Below, in pieces: positions 17,723 through 25,365 of a DNA stretch of 64,000 nt (the first letter of the stretch is position 1; each line of letters opens with the position of its first letter). The position numbers and the translations under genes are program-made. The stretch is from Gammaproteobacteria bacterium (GTDB taxonomy: Bacteria > Gemmatimonadota > Gemmatimonadetes > Longimicrobiales > Gaopeijiaceae), in contig JAPPHB010000106.1 in assembly GCA_028821195.1 (NCBI GenBank), positions 50,832 through 114,831 on the forward strand, written 5' to 3'. The notes below the pieces were generated by a model, which searched no databases, was not told the origin of the DNA, and saw only the letters and a program-made list of their open reading frames with translations.

Positions 17723-19060
17723 ATGAAGAATCATCCTGATTACGGGAGAGTCCGGCGGAAGCGAGCGGGGCTCGTCGCGCGACTTCCTGTGATGGCGCTG
17801 GCCGTCACTGTGACTCCGGCCTGCGAGGGCCTGCTGGAGGTCGCGCCGGATCCCCACTACGTGGACGCGAGCCTCAACCCGGCGCAGCTGTCCGAGACGA
17901 TGGTGGGCGCCCTGGTGGACCTGAACTTCGCGTACGACGTGTGGATGTACGAGACCAACATGTTCTCGGGCGGCATGGTGGCCTTGGGCCTGCTGCGTTA
18001 CACGCAGTCCCTCAGGCAGCAGGACCGGGGTGGGGGCCAGGCCGGAGGACTCACGGGAGGTGGCCGCGACCGGCGGGGTCCGGGGGTCGCCTACTACGCA
18101 TTCCTGCAACAGGCGATCGCGTCGTCCCACGCGGCGCAGGAGCGGATTCTCGCCGGAGAGTTCGAGACGATTTCCAATCCGTCGAGCTCCGCTGAATTCG
18201 CGAGAGTGTCGGTATACAACGGATTCGGACTGGTGTGGCTGGCGGACTTCTACTGCGAGTTCGTCCTCTACGGGGAAGGTCCGGTCCATTCGTCGCGCAG
18301 GGGCTACGAGATGGCGGCGGAGCAGTTCGAGGCCGCCCTGGCAGCCTCGGGGGCGGAAGAAGAGGTCCGCCTTGCGGCCACGGCGGGACTGGCGCGGGTG
18401 AACAGGCTCCTGGGCAACGACGCCCAGGCCGTGCAGTACGCGTCACAGGTGCCGGCTGACTTCGAGTTCCACGCGACCTACTCGACCAACACTTTCGAGC
18501 AGACCAACCGGATCTGGTTCCGCACATGGGGATTCGGCGAGCACTCGGTCTCCCCCGCATTCCTGAGTCTGACCATCGACGATACCGGGATGCCCGACCC
18601 GAGGACGGCGACCGTCCACAACCCGGTCCCGCCTCGCGGCGACTTCTTCGATGTCCACGCGCCTGTGAAGGTGCCTTCGGGATCATCTCCGCTGATCATC
18701 ACCTCCGGCGTCGAGATGCAGTACATCCTCGCGGAGGCCGCACTCGGCATGATGAACTACGATCGCGCCGTGGCGATCATCAACGAAGTCCGGGCCATGC
18801 GCGGCGTCGACGTGCAGTGGACGCCGATGGACATGATGAGCGCCGCCGAAATCGCCACCAAGCTCGTCGACGAGCGCCGCAGGACCATGCTCTTCGAGGG
18901 GACGCTGATGGGCGACACGCGCATGTACAAGGACAGGTTCGGGCTCGATCTCTTCCACACCCAGGTGCCGCAGGGGATTGAGGTTGGCAACGAGACCTGC
19001 CGGGCGCTGCCGCAACGGGAAATCGACAACATCCCGGGCCTGCAGGTGACCGGAGAATGA
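17723..19060 (+). CDS. SusD/RagB-like outer-membrane lipoprotein
   Basis: About 445 residues. The N-terminal hydrophobic segment ends in a lipobox-like TPAC, so the cysteine is probably lipidated. The mature protein is helical and TPR-like, with the family features HPDYGRVRRKRAG in the n-region and, near the C-terminus, YILAEAALGMMNYDRAVAIIN and LVDERRRTMLFEGTLMGDTR. It would be the surface lid that captures ligand for the adjacent SusC channel. ATG at 17723 is preferred over ATG at 17708 because GGAGAG lies seven bases before it. A glycine/arginine-rich loop (about residues 101-118) is unusual and could be a surface insertion. It ends with an ATGA overlap into the extended frame of the next gene, though the real next start is at 19171. 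Confidence 0.87.
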   Translation: MKNHPDYGRVRRKRAGLVARLPVMALAVTVTPACEGLLEVAPDPHYVDASLNPAQLSETMVGALVDLNFAYDVWMYETNMFSGGMVALGLLRYTQSLRQQDRGGGQAGGLTGGGRDRRGPGVAYYAFLQQAIASSHAAQERILAGEFETISNPSSSAEFARVSVYNGFGLVWLADFYCEFVLYGEGPVHSSRRGYEMAAEQFEAALAASGAEEEVRLAATAGLARVNRLLGNDAQAVQYASQVPADFEFHATYSTNTFEQTNRIWFRTWGFGEHSVSPAFLSLTIDDTGMPDPRTATVHNPVPPRGDFFDVHAPVKVPSGSSPLIITSGVEMQYILAEAALGMMNYDRAVAIINEVRAMRGVDVQWTPMDMMSAAEIATKLVDERRRTMLFEGTLMGDTRMYKDRFGLDLFHTQVPQGIEVGNETCRALPQREIDNIPGLQVTGE

Positions 19061-19170
19061 CCGACAGCGGGGCGACCCGAGAACGTTTCAGTGACCAGGT
19101 GATCGCAAGGTTGGACCAATTGTGCCTGCGACGGCGCAGGCGCACGGAACCACAGCACGGAGAAGCAAAC

Positions 19171-20331
19171 ATGAAGCGAAGAGACTTCTGCAAGGGAATC
19201 TCGGTCCAGGCCGCGGCCGCGGCCGCACTCCCGAGCGCCCTGCTCGCGCACGACAACGTGCGCATCAAGGAGGTGGACACGGACCGGACCATGGATCAGG
19301 CCGCCGACCTGGTGGACCTGTTCACGGCCCACATGAGACTCAACGCGCTCGCCGAGGGTGAGACCTTCCTCTTCTATTCCACTCCCGGCTTCGAACGCCC
19401 CGAATACGTGGAAGCCTCCCTGGCGGCAGCGAAGGGGTTGGGGGCCAACGCCTTCTCGCTGGTGGCGACGTCCGGGTCGACGGCCCAGTCGAATACCGAC
19501 CGCGACATCGCACCGGCCGATTTGCTGGAAGAGACGTTCAAGGCGGCCGACCTGGTCTACGGGCAGATCCCGCTGTACACGGACGCCCACAACGCCGCCC
19601 TGGCGGCGGGCACACGCACGCTCATGTGCCAGCAGGAGGTCGAAACCCTGCGCCGGATGTTCCCGGACCAGGCTGTGATCGATCGCACCTACGCCGGCGC
19701 GGAGCGCATGTGGAACGCAAGCGAGATTCGCGTCACCGACGAGTTCGGCAGCGATTTCACCCTGCAGAAGGCTGGACGCAAGGGCCACGGCCAGGTTGGC
19801 GTGGCGGCCGACCGCGGGCGCTGGGACCACTGGCCGTCGGGGCTGGTGGCGTGCGGTCCCCATGAGGATCAGTCGGAGGGCGTGTACGTCGTGAGGCCCG
19901 GCGATGTCATCCTCAGCCTTCAGCACCGCTGCCAGGACGAGGTTCGCATCACCATGGAAGCGGGGCGCCTCGTCCGCATCGAGGGCGGTTACGACGCCCA
20001 GATGATCCGCGAGCGTCTGGAGCTGTTCGAGGACTACGTGGATCCCGACGGGAATCTGGCCGATCCGTTCCGCATCGCCCACGCGGGCTGGGGCACCGAG
20101 CACCGCGCGCAGTGGCACGTGATGGGAATGGACTCGGAGAGCATGTACGGGAGCGTCATGGTCTCCATCGGCCGCAACATGTTCGATTCGGCGGACCGCT
20201 ATGCCGGCCTGGGCGGTGTGAACTACACGCCCGTGCACATCGATATCTGCTGCCGGAACAAGCGGTTCTACCTGGACGGCGACCTCATCGTCGATAGCGA
20301 CAACACCATAGTGCCGGCGGATCTGGCCTAG
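19171..20331 (+). CDS. Exported NicX-family (2,5-dihydroxypyridine 5,6-dioxygenase-like) protein, paralog 1
   Basis: About 386 residues. The second half closely follows NicX: GRWDHWPSGLVACGPHED, EGVYVVRPGDVIL, FRIAHAGWGTEHRAQWHVMG and TPVHIDICCRNKRFYLDGD. NicX is an Fe(II) extradiol-type dioxygenase that opens 2,5-dihydroxypyridine to N-formylmaleamate using two His and one Asp. The matching residues are present here: His304, His356 and Asp358. Unlike cytoplasmic NicX, this protein starts MKRRDFCKGIS followed by an alanine-rich stretch, a Tat-like export signal. ATG at 19171 has GGAGAAG six bases upstream. The usual NicC/NicD/NicF partners are absent, so the true substrate may be another heterocycle or phenol-like ring. 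Confidence 0.82.
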   Translation: MKRRDFCKGISVQAAAAAALPSALLAHDNVRIKEVDTDRTMDQAADLVDLFTAHMRLNALAEGETFLFYSTPGFERPEYVEASLAAAKGLGANAFSLVATSGSTAQSNTDRDIAPADLLEETFKAADLVYGQIPLYTDAHNAALAAGTRTLMCQQEVETLRRMFPDQAVIDRTYAGAERMWNASEIRVTDEFGSDFTLQKAGRKGHGQVGVAADRGRWDHWPSGLVACGPHEDQSEGVYVVRPGDVILSLQHRCQDEVRITMEAGRLVRIEGGYDAQMIRERLELFEDYVDPDGNLADPFRIAHAGWGTEHRAQWHVMGMDSESMYGSVMVSIGRNMFDSADRYAGLGGVNYTPVHIDICCRNKRFYLDGDLIVDSDNTIVPADLA

Positions 20332-20355
20332 GCCCGGCGGAAATCACCGGGAGGA

Positions 20356-21213
20356 ATGCGCGGTTCCGGCATGATCAGGGAACGGCGCATTCCTTCCGAC
20401 AAGAGCGCGGAGCTGGCGAAGGTCCTCGAAGCCCTGATCGACTTCGACCAGGTTGACAGGGTCGTCGAGGTCGGCTGTGGGAGAGGCAGGCTGGCCATTC
20501 GCATGGGCGGTCTCGTCGGTGGCCGCGGGCATGTACTGGGGCTCGATACGAGCAAGGAGGTACTGGGTTTGGCGGCGCGGGAAGCCCGTGCCGCGGGCGT
20601 TTCCAACGTGGATTTCGGCGTCGGGGATGCCCGCAGTCTGCGCCTCCGGGACGGAGAGGCGGACCTGGCCGTTTGTAGCAGTCTCCTCTGTTCCGTCAGG
20701 GAAGTGGATGCGGTCGTCCGGGAGATGCTGCGAATCACCCGCAGGGGTGGCGTGATCGCCATCGCCGAACCAGCAGGAGAACAGAGATGTCACGATCCCG
20801 ACAGCACGCGATTCACCTACCTGTCGGACAAGTTGAACGGGGCGTTCCTCCGTGGATGGAAGCGCAGAGGCGTGGATCAGCACATCGGGCTCAGGGTTCC
20901 CGATATCCTTCTGCGCCACGGCGTGGAGGAGATCGCGGCGGAGGTCGTCAGCCAGGTTTTTCTGCTGAGCGATCCTCGGAGAACGCTTGAAGATGTCGAG
21001 GGCCAGTTGAAGACCGAATCAACCCGCCTTCCGGAGTCGACCATGGCGCTGGTTGGCCGCGGAGGCATGAAACGCAAGGAAGTCGAGCAGCATCAAGCCA
21101 TGGCCCGCCGAAGGCTCGCCGGCTTCGAGTCCGGCCCGGGCGGGGTTCGCCGAAGTGGATACGTCCGCGTGACATCGCCGCTACTGGTCTGCGCAGGGAG
21201 GGTGCCCGAATGA
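20356..21213 (+). CDS. Class I SAM-dependent methyltransferase
   Basis: About 285 residues. The Rossmann-type motif I is VVEVGCGRGRLA (about 36-47), followed by an acidic residue at the end of strand beta-2 (VLGLDTSKE), motif II around VGDARSLRLRDGEADLAV and a post-motif III IAEPAGEQRCHD. It transfers a methyl group from SAM; the acceptor is unknown. No signal peptide is seen, so it is a cytoplasmic member of an otherwise exported cluster. The start is uncertain: ATG at 20356 has GGGAGG only one base away, and ATG at 20371 has it 16 bases away. Its stop overlaps the next start as ATGA (21210-21213), implying coupling to the DUF917 gene. Confidence 0.85.
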   Translation: MRGSGMIRERRIPSDKSAELAKVLEALIDFDQVDRVVEVGCGRGRLAIRMGGLVGGRGHVLGLDTSKEVLGLAAREARAAGVSNVDFGVGDARSLRLRDGEADLAVCSSLLCSVREVDAVVREMLRITRRGGVIAIAEPAGEQRCHDPDSTRFTYLSDKLNGAFLRGWKRRGVDQHIGLRVPDILLRHGVEEIAAEVVSQVFLLSDPRRTLEDVEGQLKTESTRLPESTMALVGRGGMKRKEVEQHQAMARRRLAGFESGPGGVRRSGYVRVTSPLLVCAGRVPE

Positions 21214-22454
21214 AAGACGCCGCACGAGTTGCAAGGGTGGGTCTGATACCATGCCTGTTGTGGGTGGCCGGCGCCTGTGCCCCGGCGGATCCGGGGGCGA
21301 ATCCTACCGCCCGGGACATGCCCGGGACGCGTACCCTGAGCCAGCAGGAGGTCATCGACCTGCTCGTCGGTTCCTGCATTCAGGCGACCCGGGGATGCAA
21401 TGCTGCCAACTACATCGAGACCGTGACCGCAGCCATGGAGGAGGGAGCGGAATTCCGCATCATTTCGGCCGACGACCTTCCCGACGACTGGATGGCGGTG
21501 GGAACGGCGGCCGTGGGTGGGGGCGGGGCCTGGGAGCATGTGATCGAGAGAACGCAGGAGCAGGGACTCGAACTTGTCGAAGGCACCAACGCCAGGTCGG
21601 TCGAGCTTCTGGCCGATCACATGGGTGTGGAGTTCAACGCCGTTCTGCGGCTCGAATCCGCGGGCGCGACGCGCTCCGCCCTCCTGCTGGCCGCCGAGAT
21701 GGGCCTTCCGCTGGTGGACGCCTGTCTGTCGGTGCGGGCCCGCCCGGAGATCCAGCAGCAGATTCCGTGGCTGGTCGGGATTCCCTCGACCCCTTCCGCG
21801 CTGGTAACGCGCTGGGGTGACCAGGTGGTCATCGAAGGCGTGGACGACTACCGGGCGGAGGACCTCGCGCGCGGCGTGGCCGTGAGCAGCGGAGGGGGCG
21901 CCGCCATCGCCATGAACCCCATGACCGCCGACGAAGTGAGGCGCGGCACCATCAAGGGAGCCCTCACCGAGGCCATCGAGTTCGGCCGCACGGTGCGCGA
22001 GGCCCGCGAGCAAGGGAACGACCCGGTCGCCGCCCTGGTCGAGTTGACCGGGGGATACAAGCTGTTCCAGGGCATCGTCACCAGATCCGACCAGCGAGGT
22101 GACCGCGGCTTCAGCTGGACGGACGCAGAGCTGGCGGGGGTGGACGAATTCGAGGGTCACACCTACGAGATTTTCGTCAAGAACGAGAACATCGTCTCGT
22201 GGCTCGATGGCGAGCTCGATGCGATTTCCCCGGACTACATCTTCAACCTCGATCCAGAAACCGGGCATGCAATCACCGGTGGGGGATTGGGCGGATATCC
22301 AATGGGAATGGAGGTGGCGATGGTGGGCGTCCGCGGCCACGATGAGTGGCTGACGCCGGCAGGCATCGACATCATCGGTCCGCGCCACTTCGGATTCGAT
22401 TTCGACTATGTGCCGATAGCCGAGTTGCAGGCCGGTCGGCCCCCGTTCAACTGA
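21210..22454 (+). CDS. DUF917 (S-methyl thiohydantoin desulfurase-type) lipoprotein
   Basis: About 414 residues. Family landmarks are ADDLPDDWMAVGTAAVGG, NARSVELLADHMG, AAEMGLPLVDACLSV, SSGGGAAIAMNPM, KNENIVSWLDGELDAISPD and the C-terminal IIGPRHFGFDFDYVPI. DUF917 proteins are often found beside hydantoinase-like genes and are named after an S-methyl thiohydantoin desulfurase domain; the reaction here is unknown. Two oddities stand out. It has a signal peptide with lipobox VAGAC, although known relatives are generally soluble. Near the N-terminus the usual glycine-rich TGGGG turn is replaced by a cysteine-containing GSCIQATRGCN. It is coupled by ATGA to the methyltransferase and lies between the two NicX-like genes. 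Confidence 0.78.
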   Translation: MKDAARVARVGLIPCLLWVAGACAPADPGANPTARDMPGTRTLSQQEVIDLLVGSCIQATRGCNAANYIETVTAAMEEGAEFRIISADDLPDDWMAVGTAAVGGGGAWEHVIERTQEQGLELVEGTNARSVELLADHMGVEFNAVLRLESAGATRSALLLAAEMGLPLVDACLSVRARPEIQQQIPWLVGIPSTPSALVTRWGDQVVIEGVDDYRAEDLARGVAVSSGGGAAIAMNPMTADEVRRGTIKGALTEAIEFGRTVREAREQGNDPVAALVELTGGYKLFQGIVTRSDQRGDRGFSWTDAELAGVDEFEGHTYEIFVKNENIVSWLDGELDAISPDYIFNLDPETGHAITGGGLGGYPMGMEVAMVGVRGHDEWLTPAGIDIIGPRHFGFDFDYVPIAELQAGRPPFN

Positions 22455-22528
22455 GAGCGGAGGCATACACCCGTCCGACCCAACGCTTGGAAGCAAGCAG
22501 TAAACCATCCAGCAGGAGGAGGTAGGAA

Positions 22529-23752
22529 ATGAAACGTCGGAAATTCGTCAAGGTCGTGGGGGCCGCGGGGGCAGGATCCTCGCTGCTGGCCGTTCCCGCG
22601 TCCGCCGACCCACTGGTATCCACCACGGATGACCTGAACGCGCGTCCCGAGCCGCCCTCGCCGCTTGTGGCCCACTGCAAGCGGATTCTCGAACAGAATC
22701 TGCTGAGGGAGAACGAGACCTTCATCGTGGCCACGCCCATGGTCTTCGACCACGACTACCTGCTGGCGCTGCTCACGGCAGCAGGCGAGATCGGCGCGAG
22801 CGGAGCCCACATCTCGGTCTTCCCGAGAATCAACAGCAACGGTGAGTTCGAGAGTGCGCTGAGCAGGTGGCACTGGGACGCGTACGCCCAGGCGGACCTC
22901 CTCATCACGTCGAATCTGGGGAACGATATCGGCCTTCCGGGCGCGTCCACGGCGTACGGCGACAAGGTGGGTGACCACCCCTACCGCACGGACTTCGAGG
23001 CGATCAACCGGCCGGGCCACAAGACCCGGTGGCTTGCCCTCGGTTACGATCTGGCGCGCCAGCAGCGGTACTTCCCGACCGCGGAGCGGCGGGACCGCAC
23101 GCTTCGGGGCGCCCAGTTGCTGGACGAGACCCGGGGCGAACTCCGGGTCGTGAGCGACGCCGGATCGGACTGGCGGTGCTCGATGGAGGGACGTCCGGGC
23201 CATGCTCAGTACGGCATCGCCGACATGGCCGGCCGCTGGGACAACTTCGGCTATGGCTGCGTGGCGTGCGGGCCAAACGAGGACAGCGCGGAAGGGGTGC
23301 TGGTCCTGCAACCCGGTGACATCATCACCGATCTGCATCCCCAGGTCCTTGAGGAGAGCGTTACCCTCCGCTTCGAGGGCGGCTATGTCACCAGCGTCGA
23401 GGGAGGCAGGCGTGCGGCCGAGTTCGAGGCGCTTCTCGCGACTTACAACGATCGTGAAGCCTACGGCATCAGCCATTTCGGGTGGGGGACGCACGAGAAC
23501 ACCGAGCTGGCGGAGCCCGCCGACGTCGGCCATTACCACCACAACAAGGAGGGCAGCCTGCTCTATTCGCTCGGGATGAACTTCGGGCACGGACTCGGGG
23601 GAGCCGGGGCAGGGTATTCCGGGCTCGGCTACTCGTCCCGCATCGCGCCCAACCACACCCACTTCGCCATGTTCGGGTGCGACGTGTACGTAGCGGGAGA
23701 CCGGCATATTGAAGCCGGAAGAGTGTCGCCCGAGGCAGGCGGAAGCATGTAG
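22529..23752 (+). CDS. Exported NicX-family-like protein, paralog 2 with altered metal site
   Basis: About 407 residues, alignable with the first paralog through GRWDNFGYGCVACGPNEDSAE (written in part), VLQPGDIITDL, ISHFGWGTHENTEL and the C-terminal metal segment. The first ligand aligns with His316. At the second site the canonical HxD reads NHTHF, giving His376 and His378, so the acidic ligand is replaced by histidine. Whether it binds iron, another metal, or only substrate is unknown. The N-terminus MKRRKFVKVVGAAGAGSSLL is a Tat-like signal. ATG at 22529 has an excellent AGGAGGAGG ribosome binding site. It lies 74 bp after the DUF917 gene and completes the NicX-MT-DUF917-NicX block. Confidence 0.78.
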   Translation: MKRRKFVKVVGAAGAGSSLLAVPASADPLVSTTDDLNARPEPPSPLVAHCKRILEQNLLRENETFIVATPMVFDHDYLLALLTAAGEIGASGAHISVFPRINSNGEFESALSRWHWDAYAQADLLITSNLGNDIGLPGASTAYGDKVGDHPYRTDFEAINRPGHKTRWLALGYDLARQQRYFPTAERRDRTLRGAQLLDETRGELRVVSDAGSDWRCSMEGRPGHAQYGIADMAGRWDNFGYGCVACGPNEDSAEGVLVLQPGDIITDLHPQVLEESVTLRFEGGYVTSVEGGRRAAEFEALLATYNDREAYGISHFGWGTHENTELAEPADVGHYHHNKEGSLLYSLGMNFGHGLGGAGAGYSGLGYSSRIAPNHTHFAMFGCDVYVAGDRHIEAGRVSPEAGGSM

Positions 23753-23940
23753 TTTCGCGTCTCCGGCCGCGGTCGTATGGTGTAGCGTCCGCGGCGGGAG
23801 GACAGATGCTGCGGTTCTCGCAGGCGTGACAGTTCGGCGACGCCGGTGTTCACACCCTCAGGCTCCGTCGCGGGGCCGCCGGTGTGGCCCGGCGTCGTTG
23901 ATGAAGCCAGCCAGGCAGACACCAAGGAGGTACCGGTCAG

Positions 23941-25272
23941 ATGAAGCAACTGCGTTGTCGAAGTTTCCGTATCCCGGCCTGGCTGCTGGCGAGCCTGGTC
24001 CTGCCGCAGGCGATGGCCGCGCAGACGGGATCCGGCACCATCGCACTGGTGGGCGGGATGCTCCTGGACGGGTACGAGACCGCTCCCATCCATCACGCGG
24101 CGGTCGTCATCGAGGGCAACCGCATCGTCGCCGTGGGACCGGCCAGCCAGATCGACATTCCCGCCGGGGCCGAGGTCATCGATACCGAGGGCATGACAAT
24201 GCTTCCCGGCCTCGTCGATCTCCACGTTCACCTGATGATCCTCGGTCACGGGGAGTACGCGGAGTGGTGGCCGATCCTCGATGGAGCCAGGGAAGAGATG
24301 ATGGCCATCTCGGCCAGGCAGCTGTTGATGGCGGGTGTCACCACGGCCGTGGATCTGGGCGCCCCGCTCGAGATCCTGAACGTGCGCGACGACATCAACG
24401 AAGGCCGGCTTCCAGGGCCTCGGATGCTGGTCAGCGGGCCCTGGGTCACCCGCGTGGGACAGCAATTCCCGCCCTGGTTCCAGCGTCGCATCACCTCTCC
24501 CGAGGAAGCTGCCGAACAGACGGACGACCTCATCGATGCGGGGGTCGACCTGATCAAGATCTGGGCCGGGATGAGCGAGGAAGACATGCGAGCGGTCGTC
24601 GAGACCGCGCACCGGCGGGGCATCGAAGTCCACACCCACCTTTATGCGCCCGAGGACATGTGGGCGGCGATCAGGGCCGGAACGGACGTCATCCAGCACG
24701 CCGGATCGGGCGGCAACCCACCCTATTCCGACGACCTCATCGCGGAGATCGCGCACCGGGGGATCCCCATTGTCCAGACCATCGCTCATCGGATCTGGGT
24801 CTATCCCGCAACCCTGGAGTTCCCGGAACGGCTGCAGGACGCCCGGCTCAAGGAGGATCTGCCGCCCGACCTGTACCGGGAGTTTCAGCGCTCGTTCGAG
24901 GACTTCCACAGGAACTCGTACTTCCGCACCACACCCCGTCAGATTCGCAACTCCGAGATCGCCGCCCGCCAGTTCATCGAAGGCGGCGCCGTCATCGCCA
25001 TGGGCACCGATTCGGGGTCTCCCATGAACTTCCACACGGAAGCCGCGTGGAGGGAGATTTCGGCACTCGTGGACTCCGGCATGAGCCCGCTGGCCGCAAT
25101 CTCCGCGTCGACCAAAACGGGCGCCGAAGTCATGGGCCTGGGCAGAGATCTGGGAACCATCGAACCCGGCAAGCTGGCTGACATTATCGTGGTGGAAGGT
25201 AATCCGCTCTTCGATATCAACGTGCTGGGATACGTCCGGATGGTTGTCAAGGACGGCGTAAGATACAAGTAA
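23941..25272 (+). CDS. Exported amidohydrolase (imidazolonepropionase-like), tandem copy A
   Basis: About 443 residues. The signal peptide ends near QAMAAQ. Metal motifs: MLPGLVDLHVHLMILGHG (HxH), GVDLIKIWAGMSEE (lysine), IEVHTHLYAPED, DVIQHAGSGG and MGTDSGSPMNFH (Asp). The C-terminal beta strand is GTIEPGKLADIIVVEGNP. It shares the unusual insert KTVY-like region and NPLFDINVL ending with the two downstream genes, from which it is more divergent, so it is the outgroup of a triplicated set. It probably acts on a small amide or dipeptide in the periplasm. AAGGAGG lies about 10 bases before the ATG. The 188-bp gap after the second NicX-like gene has no ORF and may hold a separate promoter. Confidence 0.86.
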   Translation: MKQLRCRSFRIPAWLLASLVLPQAMAAQTGSGTIALVGGMLLDGYETAPIHHAAVVIEGNRIVAVGPASQIDIPAGAEVIDTEGMTMLPGLVDLHVHLMILGHGEYAEWWPILDGAREEMMAISARQLLMAGVTTAVDLGAPLEILNVRDDINEGRLPGPRMLVSGPWVTRVGQQFPPWFQRRITSPEEAAEQTDDLIDAGVDLIKIWAGMSEEDMRAVVETAHRRGIEVHTHLYAPEDMWAAIRAGTDVIQHAGSGGNPPYSDDLIAEIAHRGIPIVQTIAHRIWVYPATLEFPERLQDARLKEDLPPDLYREFQRSFEDFHRNSYFRTTPRQIRNSEIAARQFIEGGAVIAMGTDSGSPMNFHTEAAWREISALVDSGMSPLAAISASTKTGAEVMGLGRDLGTIEPGKLADIIVVEGNPLFDINVLGYVRMVVKDGVRYK

Positions 25273-25365
25273 TCGTTTGTCGCCAGGGGTCGTGGATCCG
25301 TCCTGGGTATCGCCCTGGTACGGCCTGGGATCTGCGGGCGAGACAAGTTTCAAGGGAGGGAAAGA

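Noticed and set aside
19171..23752. Reading the NicX-like block as a complete nicotinate degradation operon
   Set aside because: No hydroxylase, N-formylmaleamate deformylase or maleamate amidohydrolase homologue is seen, and the proteins carry export signals.
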